Origin: Polaribacter marinaquae
Lineage (GTDB): Bacteria > Bacteroidota > Bacteroidia > Flavobacteriales > Flavobacteriaceae
Assembly: GCF_038019025.1 (NCBI RefSeq)
Contig: NZ_CP150496.1
Coordinates: 151,501-215,500 of the forward strand
DNA length: 64,000 nucleotides
Direction: 5' to 3'
Shown: positions 28,160 to 36,436 of the stretch, piece after piece
Position numbering within the stretch: position 1 is the first letter of the stretch
Layout: each line of letters starts with the position of its first letter
Notes under the pieces: generated by a model
Told to the model about the DNA's origin: nothing
Database searches by the model: none
Seen by the model: only the letters and a program-made list of their open reading frames with translations
Made by a program: the position numbers and the translations under genes

Positions 28160-29053
28160 TTGAACAATATTAAGCAAGATTTTACGATTAAGGACCTAGA
28201 AAATATATCTGGTATAAAAGCACATACTATACGTATTTGGGAAAAAAGGTATAATTTGCTAGAACCACAAAGAACAAACACCAATATAAGATATTATTCT
28301 CACAAGAATTTACAAAAGCTATTAAATGTTGTTTTACTATCTAAAAACAACTTTAAAATATCTAAAATAGCAAAAATGACTGATGAAGAAATTTTTGAAA
28401 ATTCTAGAGAAGTAGCTTTTAAAGAAGGTTTAAACGACGAAGCAATTAATGCATTTAAGTTATCCATGCTTCAATTTGATAAAGTTTTATTTAATGAAAC
28501 TTACAATAGATTATTAGAGGTTAAATCTTTTAAAGACATTTTTAAAGATGTTTTTATTCCGTTTTTAAATTATATAGGTTTATTATGGCAAACAGATACT
28601 GTGTTGCCAGCGCATGAACATTTTATATCGAATTTAATTTCTCAAAAAATTCACATAAAAACAGAAAATTTAGAACAGCAAAATACAGCTTCAGATAAAG
28701 TTTTTGTATTATTTCTTCCAGAAAACGAAATTCATGAATTAGGTTTATTATATTTAAATTATGAATTAGTTCTTAAGGGATATAATACTATTTATTTGGG
28801 GCAAAATTTACCTCTAAACAATCTTAATTATTTCTTTAAACACAATACTAAACTTTGTTTTGTAACTTCATTAACAGTGCAGCCTTATGAAGATAAAGTG
28901 GAAGACTATTTTAATGAAATTGAAGAAATTTTACAGAACACACATCACGATTTTATTGCAATAGGAAGAAAAACAAATTTAATAAAACATAATACCTATA
29001 ACTTTAATGTATCATTTTTTGATACTGTTACAGATGTGTTAAAACAAATATAA
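28160..29053 (+). CDS. MerR-family regulator with B12-binding domain, CarH/LitR-like
   Basis: Transcription regulator of 297 residues from a TTG start at 28160 (MNNIKQDFTIKDLENISG). The frame is open further up, but those codons lie inside the promoter box. The N-terminus is a MerR winged helix with IKAHTIRIWEKRYNLL. The middle helical domain carries a perfect W-x9-EH motif (Trp143, Glu153, His154; codon for Trp at 28586-28588), which in CarH contacts the adenosyl group of coenzyme B12. The C-terminal Rossmann domain has E-x-H-x-x-G (His192), the lower ligand of cobalamin. In known CarH proteins the B12-bound tetramer represses carotenoid genes in the dark and light breaks it. crtI, crtB and crtZ follow 61 bases downstream, so the same role is likely here. 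Confidence 0.9.
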   Translation: MNNIKQDFTIKDLENISGIKAHTIRIWEKRYNLLEPQRTNTNIRYYSHKNLQKLLNVVLLSKNNFKISKIAKMTDEEIFENSREVAFKEGLNDEAINAFKLSMLQFDKVLFNETYNRLLEVKSFKDIFKDVFIPFLNYIGLLWQTDTVLPAHEHFISNLISQKIHIKTENLEQQNTASDKVFVLFLPENEIHELGLLYLNYELVLKGYNTIYLGQNLPLNNLNYFFKHNTKLCFVTSLTVQPYEDKVEDYFNEIEEILQNTHHDFIAIGRKTNLIKHNTYNFNVSFFDTVTDVLKQI

Positions 29054-29075
29054 AATTTACATTAAATAAATAAAA

Positions 29076-29105
29076 TGTTTAATAATTATATATATTTGTT
29101 AAACA
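29076..29105. promoter_or_regulatory. Inverted repeat TGTTTAA-N16-TTAAACA over the crtI promoter
   Basis: Left arm 29076-29082, right arm 29099-29105, 16 bases between. The right arm abuts the -7 box and would cover the transcription start. The same element with the same spacing occurs at 63746-63775. It is a candidate operator for the adjacent B12-binding MerR regulator. Confidence 0.5.
29091..29098 (+). promoter_or_regulatory. Promoter -7 box of crtI
   Basis: TATATTTG, exact consensus, 16 bases before the crtI ATG. It implies that crtI has its own promoter in addition to read-through from the regulator gene. Confidence 0.55.
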
Positions 29106-29114
29106 AAATTAAAT

Positions 29115-30578
29115 ATGAGCAAAAATATATATATTATTGGTTCTGGTTTTTCTGCTTTATCAGCTTCTTGTTATTTAGCTAAAGAAGGATATAAGGTTAC
29201 AGTATTAGAAAAAAATGATACTTTAGGTGGTAGAGCAAGACAATTTAAAAAAGACGGTTTTACTTTTGATTTAGGTCCGTCTTGGTACTGGATGCCAGAT
29301 GTTTTTGAAAGGTTTTTTGCAGATTTTGGTAAAAAAGCATCAGACTATTATGTTTTGGATAAATTAAATCCTGGCTATGAAGTATATTTCGGAGAAAACT
29401 CATCGTTAAAAATTTCTGAAAATTTAGAAGAGATTTATCAAATGTTTGAGAACGAAGAGGCTGGTAGTGCAAAGCATTTAAAAAGCTTTATAAGTTCTGC
29501 AAAATCAAATTATGATACAGCAATAAAAGATTTAGTTTATAAACCTGGTGTTTCTCCTTTAGAATTGGTTACAACAAAAACTGTTACAAGAGTTTCTCAA
29601 TTTTTTTCTACTATATCTAAACAAGTCAGAAAAAATATAAAAAGTAAAAAACTCATAAAAATATTAGAATTTCCTGTGTTGTTTTTAGGTGCAAAACCAA
29701 GTGATACGCCTGCTTTTTATAATTTTATGAATTATGCAGATTTTGGATTAGGTACTTGGCATCCAAGAGGAGGAATGTATAAAGTAGTAGAAGGAATGGT
29801 CGCTTTAGCAACTAGTTTAGGCGTAGAGTTTAAAGTAAATGCTAATGTAGATAAAATTGTTACAAATAGTAATAATGAAGTTGCTGGTTTAGTTGTAAAT
29901 GGCGAAAAAATTGATACAGATTTAGTATTGAGTGGTGCAGATTATCATCATACAGAAACTTTATTAAATGAAGACGAAAAGCAGTATTCAGAAAAATACT
30001 GGAGTAAGAAAACTTTTGCGCCTTCATCTTTGCTTTTTTATGTAGGTTTCGATAAGAAAGTAGAAAATGTAAGTCATCATACATTATTTTTTGATACTGA
30101 TTTTGAATTACATGCAAAAGAAATTTATGATAATCCTAAATGGCCTTCAGATCCATTGTTTTATGCAAATTTCACATCTATAACAGATAAAACTTCTGCA
30201 CCAGAAGGTAAAGAAGCAGGTTTTTTTCTAATTCCTTTAGCACCCGGAATAGAAGATACTGAAGCTTTAAGAGAAGAATATTTTCATAAAATTTTAGATA
30301 GATTTGAGATTTTAACAAACCAAGAAGTTAAAAAACACGTATTGTTTAAAAGGTCTTTTTGTGTTAAAGATTTTAAGCAAGAATACAACTCTTATAAAGG
30401 TAATGCATACGGAATGGCGAATACGTTATTGCAAACTGCATTTTTAAGACCAAAAATTAAGAGTAGTAAAGTTAAAAATTTGTATTTTACTGGACAATTA
30501 ACAGTTCCGGGACCAGGTGTGCCACCAGCTTTAATTTCTGGAAAGATTGCAACAGAACTAATAATTAAAAACCAATAA
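29115..30578 (+). CDS. crtI: Phytoene desaturase (CrtI type)
   Basis: FAD-dependent desaturase that converts phytoene to lycopene in carotenoid synthesis. The 487-residue product starts with the dinucleotide-binding fold IYIIGSGFSALSASCYLAKEGYKVTVLEKN and the GGRARQF block. It has SWYWMPDVFE after it, FGLGTWHPRGGMYKVVEGM in the middle, and the bacterial-type phytoene dehydrogenase signature at the C-terminus (NLYFTGQLTVPGPGVPPALISGK). Complete length. It is first of crtI-crtB-crtZ, with 4 bases before crtB. The promoter lies inside an inverted repeat that may be the regulator's operator. Confidence 0.96.
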   Translation: MSKNIYIIGSGFSALSASCYLAKEGYKVTVLEKNDTLGGRARQFKKDGFTFDLGPSWYWMPDVFERFFADFGKKASDYYVLDKLNPGYEVYFGENSSLKISENLEEIYQMFENEEAGSAKHLKSFISSAKSNYDTAIKDLVYKPGVSPLELVTTKTVTRVSQFFSTISKQVRKNIKSKKLIKILEFPVLFLGAKPSDTPAFYNFMNYADFGLGTWHPRGGMYKVVEGMVALATSLGVEFKVNANVDKIVTNSNNEVAGLVVNGEKIDTDLVLSGADYHHTETLLNEDEKQYSEKYWSKKTFAPSSLLFYVGFDKKVENVSHHTLFFDTDFELHAKEIYDNPKWPSDPLFYANFTSITDKTSAPEGKEAGFFLIPLAPGIEDTEALREEYFHKILDRFEILTNQEVKKHVLFKRSFCVKDFKQEYNSYKGNAYGMANTLLQTAFLRPKIKSSKVKNLYFTGQLTVPGPGVPPALISGKIATELIIKNQ

Positions 30579-30582
30579 TAAA

Positions 30583-31425
30583 ATGAAAGAATTATTTGAT
30601 AGTGTTTCTAATGATTGTAGCAAATTAGTTACTAAAAAATATAGTACATCATTTTCTCTTGCGGTTAATATGTTATCGCCAAAAATTAGAGAAGATATTT
30701 ATAATATTTACGGCTTTGTGCGTTTTGCAGATGAAATTGTAGATTCTTTTCATGATTATGATAAAGAACATTTAATGGAACATTTTGAAAGAGATTATTA
30801 TCTTTCTAAAGAGCATGGTATTAGTTTAAATCCTATTTTAAATTCTTTTCAGCGTACCATAAAGAAATATAAAATTCCAGATGAAATGGTGCAAGCCTTT
30901 CTAAAGAGCATGAAAGCAGATTTACACAAAACTACTTACAATACAAAGCAAGAATATGATGAATATATTTATGGTTCTGCAGATGTAGTTGGTTTAATGT
31001 GTTTAAAAGTTTTTGTTGATGGAGATGACAAAAAATACGAAGAATTAAAAGATGCTGCAATGCGTTTGGGTTCTGCGTTTCAAAAAGTGAATTTTTTACG
31101 AGATTTGAAAGATGATTTTGAGACTTTAAACCGTTCTTATTTTCCAAATATTGACTTAGGAAAATTAGATGCATCTTCTAAACAAATAATTATTGATGAA
31201 ATTGAAGCTGATTTTGAATATGCATATAGCAACGGAATTTTAAAATTACCGGTTGAAGCAAAATTCGGAGTTTATACAGCTTACAGATATTACAGAAGGT
31301 TACTAAAAAAGTTAAAAATGGTGCCATCAGAACAGATTATGGATTCTAGAATTAGAATTTCTAATCCTATGAAAATTAATTTGTTAGCAAGAAGTTACGT
31401 AAAATATAAATTAAATATTATTTAA
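30583..31425 (+). CDS. crtB: Phytoene synthase
   Basis: Condenses two geranylgeranyl diphosphates to phytoene, the first committed carotenoid step. The 280-residue product is an all-helical trans-prenyltransferase with both metal-binding motifs: FVRFADEIVDSF (DxxxD) near residue 50, and GSAFQKVNFLRDLKDDFE (DxxxD) near residue 170. TKKYSTSFSLAV near the N-terminus and GVYTAYRYYRRLLKKL near the end also fit. The stop overlaps the start of crtZ by one base (TAATG), so the two are translationally coupled. Confidence 0.95.
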   Translation: MKELFDSVSNDCSKLVTKKYSTSFSLAVNMLSPKIREDIYNIYGFVRFADEIVDSFHDYDKEHLMEHFERDYYLSKEHGISLNPILNSFQRTIKKYKIPDEMVQAFLKSMKADLHKTTYNTKQEYDEYIYGSADVVGLMCLKVFVDGDDKKYEELKDAAMRLGSAFQKVNFLRDLKDDFETLNRSYFPNIDLGKLDASSKQIIIDEIEADFEYAYSNGILKLPVEAKFGVYTAYRYYRRLLKKLKMVPSEQIMDSRIRISNPMKINLLARSYVKYKLNII

Positions 31426-31871
31426 TGATTTATGCCCTTATAACATTAGCGGTTTTTTTAATAATGGAATGTGTAACTTGGTGTACACACAAATATGTAA
31501 TGCATGGTTTTGGTTGGTTTTTACATGAAGATCATCATCAACCAAAATATAGCGGATTCGAGAAAAATGACGCTTTTTTTGTAGTATTTGCTATACCTAG
31601 TATTGCGTTATTTTATTTTGGAACTTATACAGAACATACTTATTTGTTTTTTATTGGTTTAGGTATTTTATTTTATGGTTTAGCGTATTTTTTAGTGCAC
31701 GATGTTTTAATTCATCAAAGATTTAAATGGTTTAAAAATACCAATAACAACTATTTAAGAGGATTAAGAAAAGCTCATAAAATACATCATAAAAACATGG
31801 GGAAAGAAGATAGCCAATGTTTTGGGATGCTCTTTGTACCTTTAAAATATTTTAAAAAGCCGAAAGTTTAA
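31425..31871 (+). CDS. crtZ: Beta-carotene hydroxylase (CrtZ type)
   Basis: Membrane di-iron hydroxylase that turns beta-carotene into zeaxanthin. The 148-residue product has the histidine clusters of the fatty-acid hydroxylase superfamily: HKYVMHGFGWFLHEDHH, HDVLIHQRF and HKIHHKNMG. Four hydrophobic stretches are seen, the usual CrtZ layout and length. A lycopene cyclase, needed to make beta-carotene, is not encoded in this window, so the last steps depend on a gene elsewhere. A hairpin terminator follows. Confidence 0.95.
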   Translation: MIYALITLAVFLIMECVTWCTHKYVMHGFGWFLHEDHHQPKYSGFEKNDAFFVVFAIPSIALFYFGTYTEHTYLFFIGLGILFYGLAYFLVHDVLIHQRFKWFKNTNNNYLRGLRKAHKIHHKNMGKEDSQCFGMLFVPLKYFKKPKV

Positions 31872-31885
31872 TTATTTATAAATTA

Positions 31886-31917
31886 AAACTGAATAATTAA
31901 TTTTATTCAGTTTTTTT
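31886..31917. terminator. Terminator between crtZ and the DUF1853 gene
   Basis: AAAACTGAATA, loop ATTAATT, TATTCAGTTTTTTT. It ends the crt transcript and touches the stop codon of the convergent gene. Confidence 0.8.
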
Positions 31918-32731
31918 ATGTCCACCAAACAAGAAAAAATTTCTCAATTTCTCCGTTTTCTTTTTTCAACCAACATAAAGGAGAAAATTGTCTTTTTAAA
32001 ATAGATGTAACTTCATTTTGAAAGTCTGAGAATTGTAACCAATTCACATTTTTATGCGGAATAATTAACCAATCTTTTTTTATTGGTATATAAAATTTAC
32101 AGGTAAGAAACTGACTTAAATCTTTTAAATTACAATAAAAACCAACTATACAATTGTTATTTAATACACTTAAATTAATGTTCTTTTTATTTATCGGCAC
32201 AAATAATTGTGCTTTAAAATAAATTTGTTGCGAGATATCTTTTAAAGAAATTCCTAAGTTATCAAGTAGATTTTCACATTCTTTTGCGAACAAAATTGGC
32301 AGTTGTTTACCTTTAAGTTTTGTTAGTTTTTCTATTAGAGCATCTTTTCTGTTTGGCCCAATAAAATGCTCAATTTCAGTATTACCAATTTTATCATCAA
32401 AAAGATAAAATTTATAAATAATTTCTAAATGTATAGGAGAGTTGTTCTTTAATAACAGACAATCTAACTCGCCAAGTGTAATTTTATTTCTTTGAATTTG
32501 TATGTTTTCTGCTAAAATTTCTATGGATTTGTTTTGAGATAATTCAAAAGAAACAAAACGCTCTATGTATTTCCCTAATCTTAATTTTTCATCAATTTCA
32601 ATATCAATTTTTGATGATTTATAAGGTGTTTCAAACTGATTTAAATTAAAAACAGCGTTATTTTTCCACAGATTATGAGTCTGTAAAAATCCGTCGAATC
32701 TTTTCTGAATATCTTTTGTTTTTTGATGCAT
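31916..32731 (-). CDS. DUF1853 family protein
   Basis: A 271-residue protein matching the DUF1853 family. It shows the block TLGELDCLLLKN followed by HLEIIYKFYLFD, then GPNRKDALIEKLTKLKGKQLP. The E...E-x-K arrangement (GELD, then LEIIYKF) resembles the core of PD-(D/E)XK nuclease-like folds, but catalysis has not been shown for the family to my knowledge. It ends in SPLCWLKKENGE followed by FFLVWW. It has its own promoter box at 32748-32755 and is divergent from the DUF2461 gene. Confidence 0.78.
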   Translation of the reverse strand: MHQKTKDIQKRFDGFLQTHNLWKNNAVFNLNQFETPYKSSKIDIEIDEKLRLGKYIERFVSFELSQNKSIEILAENIQIQRNKITLGELDCLLLKNNSPIHLEIIYKFYLFDDKIGNTEIEHFIGPNRKDALIEKLTKLKGKQLPILFAKECENLLDNLGISLKDISQQIYFKAQLFVPINKKNINLSVLNNNCIVGFYCNLKDLSQFLTCKFYIPIKKDWLIIPHKNVNWLQFSDFQNEVTSILKRQFSPLCWLKKENGEIEKFFLVWWT

Positions 32732-32747
32732 ATCAAATTCGAAGTTA

Positions 32748-32755
32748 CAAATCTA
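32748..32755 (-). promoter_or_regulatory. Promoter -7 box of the DUF1853 gene
   Basis: Minus strand reads TAGATTTG, exact consensus, 16 bases before the ATG. Confidence 0.45.
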
Positions 32756-32788
32756 TTTTGTAAATTTATACTTTAAAAGATCTATAAA

Positions 32789-33463
32789 ATGCAAATCGAA
32801 AAATCTACTTTAAAATTTTTAAAAGACTTACAAAAAAACAATAATAGAGATTGGTTTGCAGAACATAAAGAAACTTATGTTTTAGAGCAAAAAAAGGCAA
32901 AAGCTTTTTTTGAAGAAGTACATTTAAACCTACAAAAGCATGATGATATTGAGAAATCAAAAATGATGCGTATTTATAGAGATGTTCGTTTTTCTAAAGA
33001 TAAAACACCGTATAAAGCCCATTTTGCAAATTCTTTTTCTAGATTAGGTAAAGAATTAAGAGGTGGTTATTTTTTGAGAATAAGACCAGGAGAATCTTTT
33101 TTAGCTGGCGGGTTTTGGGAGCCAAATAAAGAAGATTTATTTAGAATTCGTAAAGAAATAGAGTTAGATGCATCAGAAATAAAAGATATTTTAAAGGATA
33201 AAAATTATCAAAAATATTTTGGAAAAGAATTTGGTAGTTTTTCTGAATTAAAAACGGCTCCAAGAGGTTTTGATAAAGAGCATCCAGATGTAAATCTTTT
33301 AAGGAAGAAAGGTTTTATTGCCACAAGAAATTTTACAGATACAGAAGTATTAGCGCCAAATTTTATAGAAGAAGTAGATAAAAGTTTTAAAGCTTTACGA
33401 CCGTTTTTCAACTTGTTTAGCGATATTTTAACTACTAATTTAAACGGAGAATCGTTATTGTAG
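32789..33463 (+). CDS. DUF2461 domain protein
   Basis: A 224-residue protein of the DUF2461 family. Recognisable blocks are FLKDLQKNNNRDWFAEHKE at the N-terminus, MMRIYRDVRFSKDKTPYKAHF, GGYFLRIRPGESFLAGGFWEP, and the later APRGFDKEHPDVNLLRKKGFI. The role of the family is unknown to me. The last 9 bases overlap the end of the convergent MATE transporter gene. Confidence 0.9.
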   Translation: MQIEKSTLKFLKDLQKNNNRDWFAEHKETYVLEQKKAKAFFEEVHLNLQKHDDIEKSKMMRIYRDVRFSKDKTPYKAHFANSFSRLGKELRGGYFLRIRPGESFLAGGFWEPNKEDLFRIRKEIELDASEIKDILKDKNYQKYFGKEFGSFSELKTAPRGFDKEHPDVNLLRKKGFIATRNFTDTEVLAPNFIEEVDKSFKALRPFFNLFSDILTTNLNGESLL

Positions 33464-34792
33464 ATTTTTATCTATTTCTCTTTTTAAAACTATAACAGTT
33501 ATTATCGTTGATAATAAATCGGCAATCGGAAAAGACCACCAAACCCCAAGAACACCATAATATTTTGGTAAGATATACGCTAACGGAATTAAGAAAATTC
33601 CTTGTTTTAATAGCGTAAGAAATAATGCTGGCATTGCTTTACCAGCTGCCTGAAAGTAGGCAGAACCTATCAATTGCATTGCCACAACTGGTGTTACTAA
33701 AAATACAATTAGCATTGCATTAGGTGTTTTGTTTAAAAGTGTAGCATCATTAGTAAATATCCAAATTATTTGCTCTTTAAAAGTTGCAACTGCTATAAAT
33801 ATGATGGTTCCAATAATAGATCCAAAATAAATAGATTTTTTAATAGTTTCTTTAACTCTTTCGTTTTTTTCTGCTCCAATATTAAATCCAGCTACAGGTA
33901 AAAAACCTTGTGAAACGCCTAAAATAGGAGAGAAGGCAAACATCATCACCCTATTAATAATCCCAAAAACAGCAATCGAAATTTCATCACCATAGGTAAA
34001 AAGAGAGTAGTTTAAAACAATCATTAAAATACTTACTGCACCTTGTCTTACAATAGAAATACTACCTAATTGAGCAATTTCTTTTACAATATCGAAATTA
34101 AGTTTAAAGTTTTTTGGTATAATTTTTAATTCACTTTTAGATGATAAAAAGAAATACAAAATATACAAACCACAACTAGCATAAGAAAGCGATGTTGCTA
34201 AACCAGCACCCCACATTCCCCAATTAAAATATTTTATAAATAAAATATCTAAAACAACATTTAAAACTGCAGGCACCATCATTGCATACATTGCAAATTT
34301 TGGTTTTCCTTCAGCACGAATGGTTGGATTTCCCATCATTGCAAATGCTAGAAAAGGAACACCGTAAATAATAACACTAAAATATTCTGATGCAATTGGT
34401 AAAATTTCACCTTTAGCACCGAATAAATCCAAAATAGGAATGCTAAAAACATTTCCTAAAACTACAAATAGTATCGCTAAAATTACTGTTAAACAAATTT
34501 GATTTCCGAAGGTTAAAAAAGCCTTTTCGGTATTATTAGCGCCTAAAGCTCTCGAAATGATTGAACTTCCTCCAATACCGATTCCCATTCCGATAGAAGA
34601 AATTAAAAAAGCAATTGGTAAAACTACAGTTATTGCTGCAATAGCTAAAACACCAATCCATTGTCCTACAAAAATAGTATCAACAATCATGTTTAAAGAC
34701 ATTACTAAAATACCAATAGTTGCAGGAACTGCTTGTTTTAAAAGCAATTTGCTAATTTTTTCTGTACCTAATTCGTTTGCAAGTTTATTCAT
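33455..34792 (-). CDS. MATE-family efflux transporter
   Basis: A 445-residue multidrug and toxin extrusion type transporter with about 12 membrane helices. Visible family features include the N-terminal LLKQAVPATIGILVMSLNMIVDTIFVG and the GSSIISRALGANN block, both matched in the second half (ISIVRQGAVSILM, GVSQGFLPVAGFNIGA). Substrate (sodium- or proton-driven export of cationic compounds in known members) is not predictable. Convergent with, and overlapping, the DUF2461 gene. Its start is 95 bases from the divergent thioesterase gene. Confidence 0.92.
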   Translation of the reverse strand: MNKLANELGTEKISKLLLKQAVPATIGILVMSLNMIVDTIFVGQWIGVLAIAAITVVLPIAFLISSIGMGIGIGGSSIISRALGANNTEKAFLTFGNQICLTVILAILFVVLGNVFSIPILDLFGAKGEILPIASEYFSVIIYGVPFLAFAMMGNPTIRAEGKPKFAMYAMMVPAVLNVVLDILFIKYFNWGMWGAGLATSLSYASCGLYILYFFLSSKSELKIIPKNFKLNFDIVKEIAQLGSISIVRQGAVSILMIVLNYSLFTYGDEISIAVFGIINRVMMFAFSPILGVSQGFLPVAGFNIGAEKNERVKETIKKSIYFGSIIGTIIFIAVATFKEQIIWIFTNDATLLNKTPNAMLIVFLVTPVVAMQLIGSAYFQAAGKAMPALFLTLLKQGIFLIPLAYILPKYYGVLGVWWSFPIADLLSTIITVIVLKREIDKNLQ

Positions 34793-34865
34793 AGAAGAAG
34801 TTGCAAATTACGGTATTTAAATAGAAAATGAAACCACTTTTATTGTTATAGAATTATTAATGTTT

Positions 34866-34873
34866 TAGTTTTG
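34866..34873 (+). promoter_or_regulatory. Promoter of the acyl-CoA thioesterase gene
   Basis: TAGTTTTG at the -7 position with TTG at 34843-34845, 20 bases apart: both elements of the Bacteroidota consensus. ATG is 15 bases downstream. Confidence 0.65.
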
Positions 34874-34887
34874 TAGAAAATTAATAA

Positions 34888-35283
34888 ATGAAAGATATTT
34901 TTGAATTAAATATTACAGTAACTTCTAATGATATTGATGATTTAAACCATGTAAATAATGTGGTTTATGTAAAATGGATGGATAAAGTTGCTTTTGAACA
35001 TTGGGCATATTTAACTAGAAACAATCCTTTACCAGAATATGTTTGGGTTGTAATTAAGCACGAAATTGAATATTTAAAACAAGCTGTAATTGGCGATGTA
35101 ATTACTGTAAAAACTTGGGTTGGTGAAACAAAAGGTTTTAAATCTGAACGTTTAATGGAGTTTTATAAAAATAAAATTTTACTTGTAAAAGCTAAAACTG
35201 TTTGGGGAATGTTAGATGCTAAAAGCTATAAACCTTCTAGAATTAGAGAAAATGTTCTAAAAGTATTACAACCTGTTAAATAA
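34888..35283 (+). CDS. Hotdog-fold acyl-CoA thioesterase (4HBT type)
   Basis: A 131-residue hotdog-fold protein related to 4-hydroxybenzoyl-CoA thioesterase and YbgC. It shows DIDDLNHVNNVVYVKWMD with the typical D-x-NxHVNN active-site helix, IEYLKQAVIGDVITVKTWV and RLMEFYKN. It probably hydrolyses short or medium acyl-CoA; the true substrate is unknown. The DEAD-box helicase follows 30 bases downstream with its own -7 box. Confidence 0.88.
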   Translation: MKDIFELNITVTSNDIDDLNHVNNVVYVKWMDKVAFEHWAYLTRNNPLPEYVWVVIKHEIEYLKQAVIGDVITVKTWVGETKGFKSERLMEFYKNKILLVKAKTVWGMLDAKSYKPSRIRENVLKVLQPVK

Positions 35284-35286
35284 AAG

Positions 35287-35294
35287 TATCTTTG
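35287..35294 (+). promoter_or_regulatory. Promoter -7 box of the DEAD-box helicase gene
   Basis: TATCTTTG, exact consensus, 19 bases before the ATG at 35314. Confidence 0.5.
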
Positions 35295-35313
35295 CACAAA
35301 ATTTAGAGACAAA

Positions 35314-36435
35314 ATGGCATCATTTTCAGAATTAGGTATCAAACCTTCATATATAAAATCGATTAAAGAATTAGGTATTTCTAAACCAACAGAAATTCAA
35401 GAAAAAGCAATTCCTGTATTAATAAAATCGAAAACAGATTTTATTGGTTTAGCGCAAACAGGTACGGGTAAAACTGCAGCTTTTGGATTGCCTATTTTAC
35501 ACCATATTGATGCTAAATCTGATTATATTCAAACGTTAATTTTGTCACCAACTAGAGAATTGGTTCAGCAAATTAAAAAGCAACTTTTTAAGTTTACGAA
35601 ATTTAATGAAGATAAAATTTTTGTTGAAGCTGTTTTTGGTGGAGAAAAAATTGACAGACAAATCAATAATCTAAAAAGAACTACTCATATTGTAGTTGCT
35701 ACACCTGGTAGATTAATCGATTTAATAGAAAGAGGAGATATTGATATTAGACATGTAAAAACAGTTGTTTTAGATGAGGCTGATGAAATGTTGAGTATGG
35801 GTTTTAAACAAGATTTAAATAGAATTTTAAAATTCTCTTCTCAAAGTAATCGTAATACTTGGTTGTTTTCTGCAACAATGCCAGAAGAAATTAAGCGTAT
35901 TATTAAAACTTACATGGATGCTAATGCGCCAAGAATCGAAGTCAATAAAAATGCTTTGGTAAATGCAAATATTAGACATCAATTTGTAAAAACTACTTTA
36001 AAAACGAAAGCAGATGATATTGTTACGTTTTTAGAAAAAAGAGGTACGCAAAGAGGTATTATATTTTGTAGAACTAAAGCAGGTGCGCAAAATCTTGCAA
36101 ATTTTTTAATAGAAGAAGGTTTTTCTGCAGGCGCTTTAGAAGGTGATATGCAACAAAAAGAGCGTGATAAAGTTATGCGTGCTTTCAAAAAAGAAAATTT
36201 ACAATATTTAGTTTCTACAGATGTTTCTGCTCGTGGTATCGATGTTAGTGGTTTAGAATTTGTAATTCATCATCAATTACCAGAACAGTTAGAATATTAT
36301 ACACACAGAAGTGGTAGAACCGCAAGAGCAGGAAATACCGGTACTTCTTTGGCTTTTATTCTTTCTAATGAATTAGATAAAGTACATCAAATTCAAAAAG
36401 AATTAAACATCAAATTTACAGAAGTTAGCGTTTAA
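35314..36435 (+). CDS. DEAD-box ATP-dependent RNA helicase
   Basis: A 373-residue minimal DEAD-box helicase without the long basic C-terminal tail of some relatives. The motifs are all present in order: Q motif (GISKPTEIQEKAIP), motif I AQTGTGKTAA, Ia SPTREL, Ib TPGRL, II DEAD (VVLDEADEMLSMGF), III SAT, IV IIFCRTK, V STDVSARGID and VI HRSGRTARAG. Likely roles are RNA remodelling in ribosome assembly, translation or decay. The next gene starts 1 base after the stop. Confidence 0.96.
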   Translation: MASFSELGIKPSYIKSIKELGISKPTEIQEKAIPVLIKSKTDFIGLAQTGTGKTAAFGLPILHHIDAKSDYIQTLILSPTRELVQQIKKQLFKFTKFNEDKIFVEAVFGGEKIDRQINNLKRTTHIVVATPGRLIDLIERGDIDIRHVKTVVLDEADEMLSMGFKQDLNRILKFSSQSNRNTWLFSATMPEEIKRIIKTYMDANAPRIEVNKNALVNANIRHQFVKTTLKTKADDIVTFLEKRGTQRGIIFCRTKAGAQNLANFLIEEGFSAGALEGDMQQKERDKVMRAFKKENLQYLVSTDVSARGIDVSGLEFVIHHQLPEQLEYYTHRSGRTARAGNTGTSLAFILSNELDKVHQIQKELNIKFTEVSV

Positions 36436-36436
36436 A

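Noticed and set aside
29260..31174. Several open frames on the minus strand inside crtI and crtB
   Set aside because: Their His- and Leu-rich translations are typical antisense artefacts of AT-rich genes; the plus-strand genes have full motifs.
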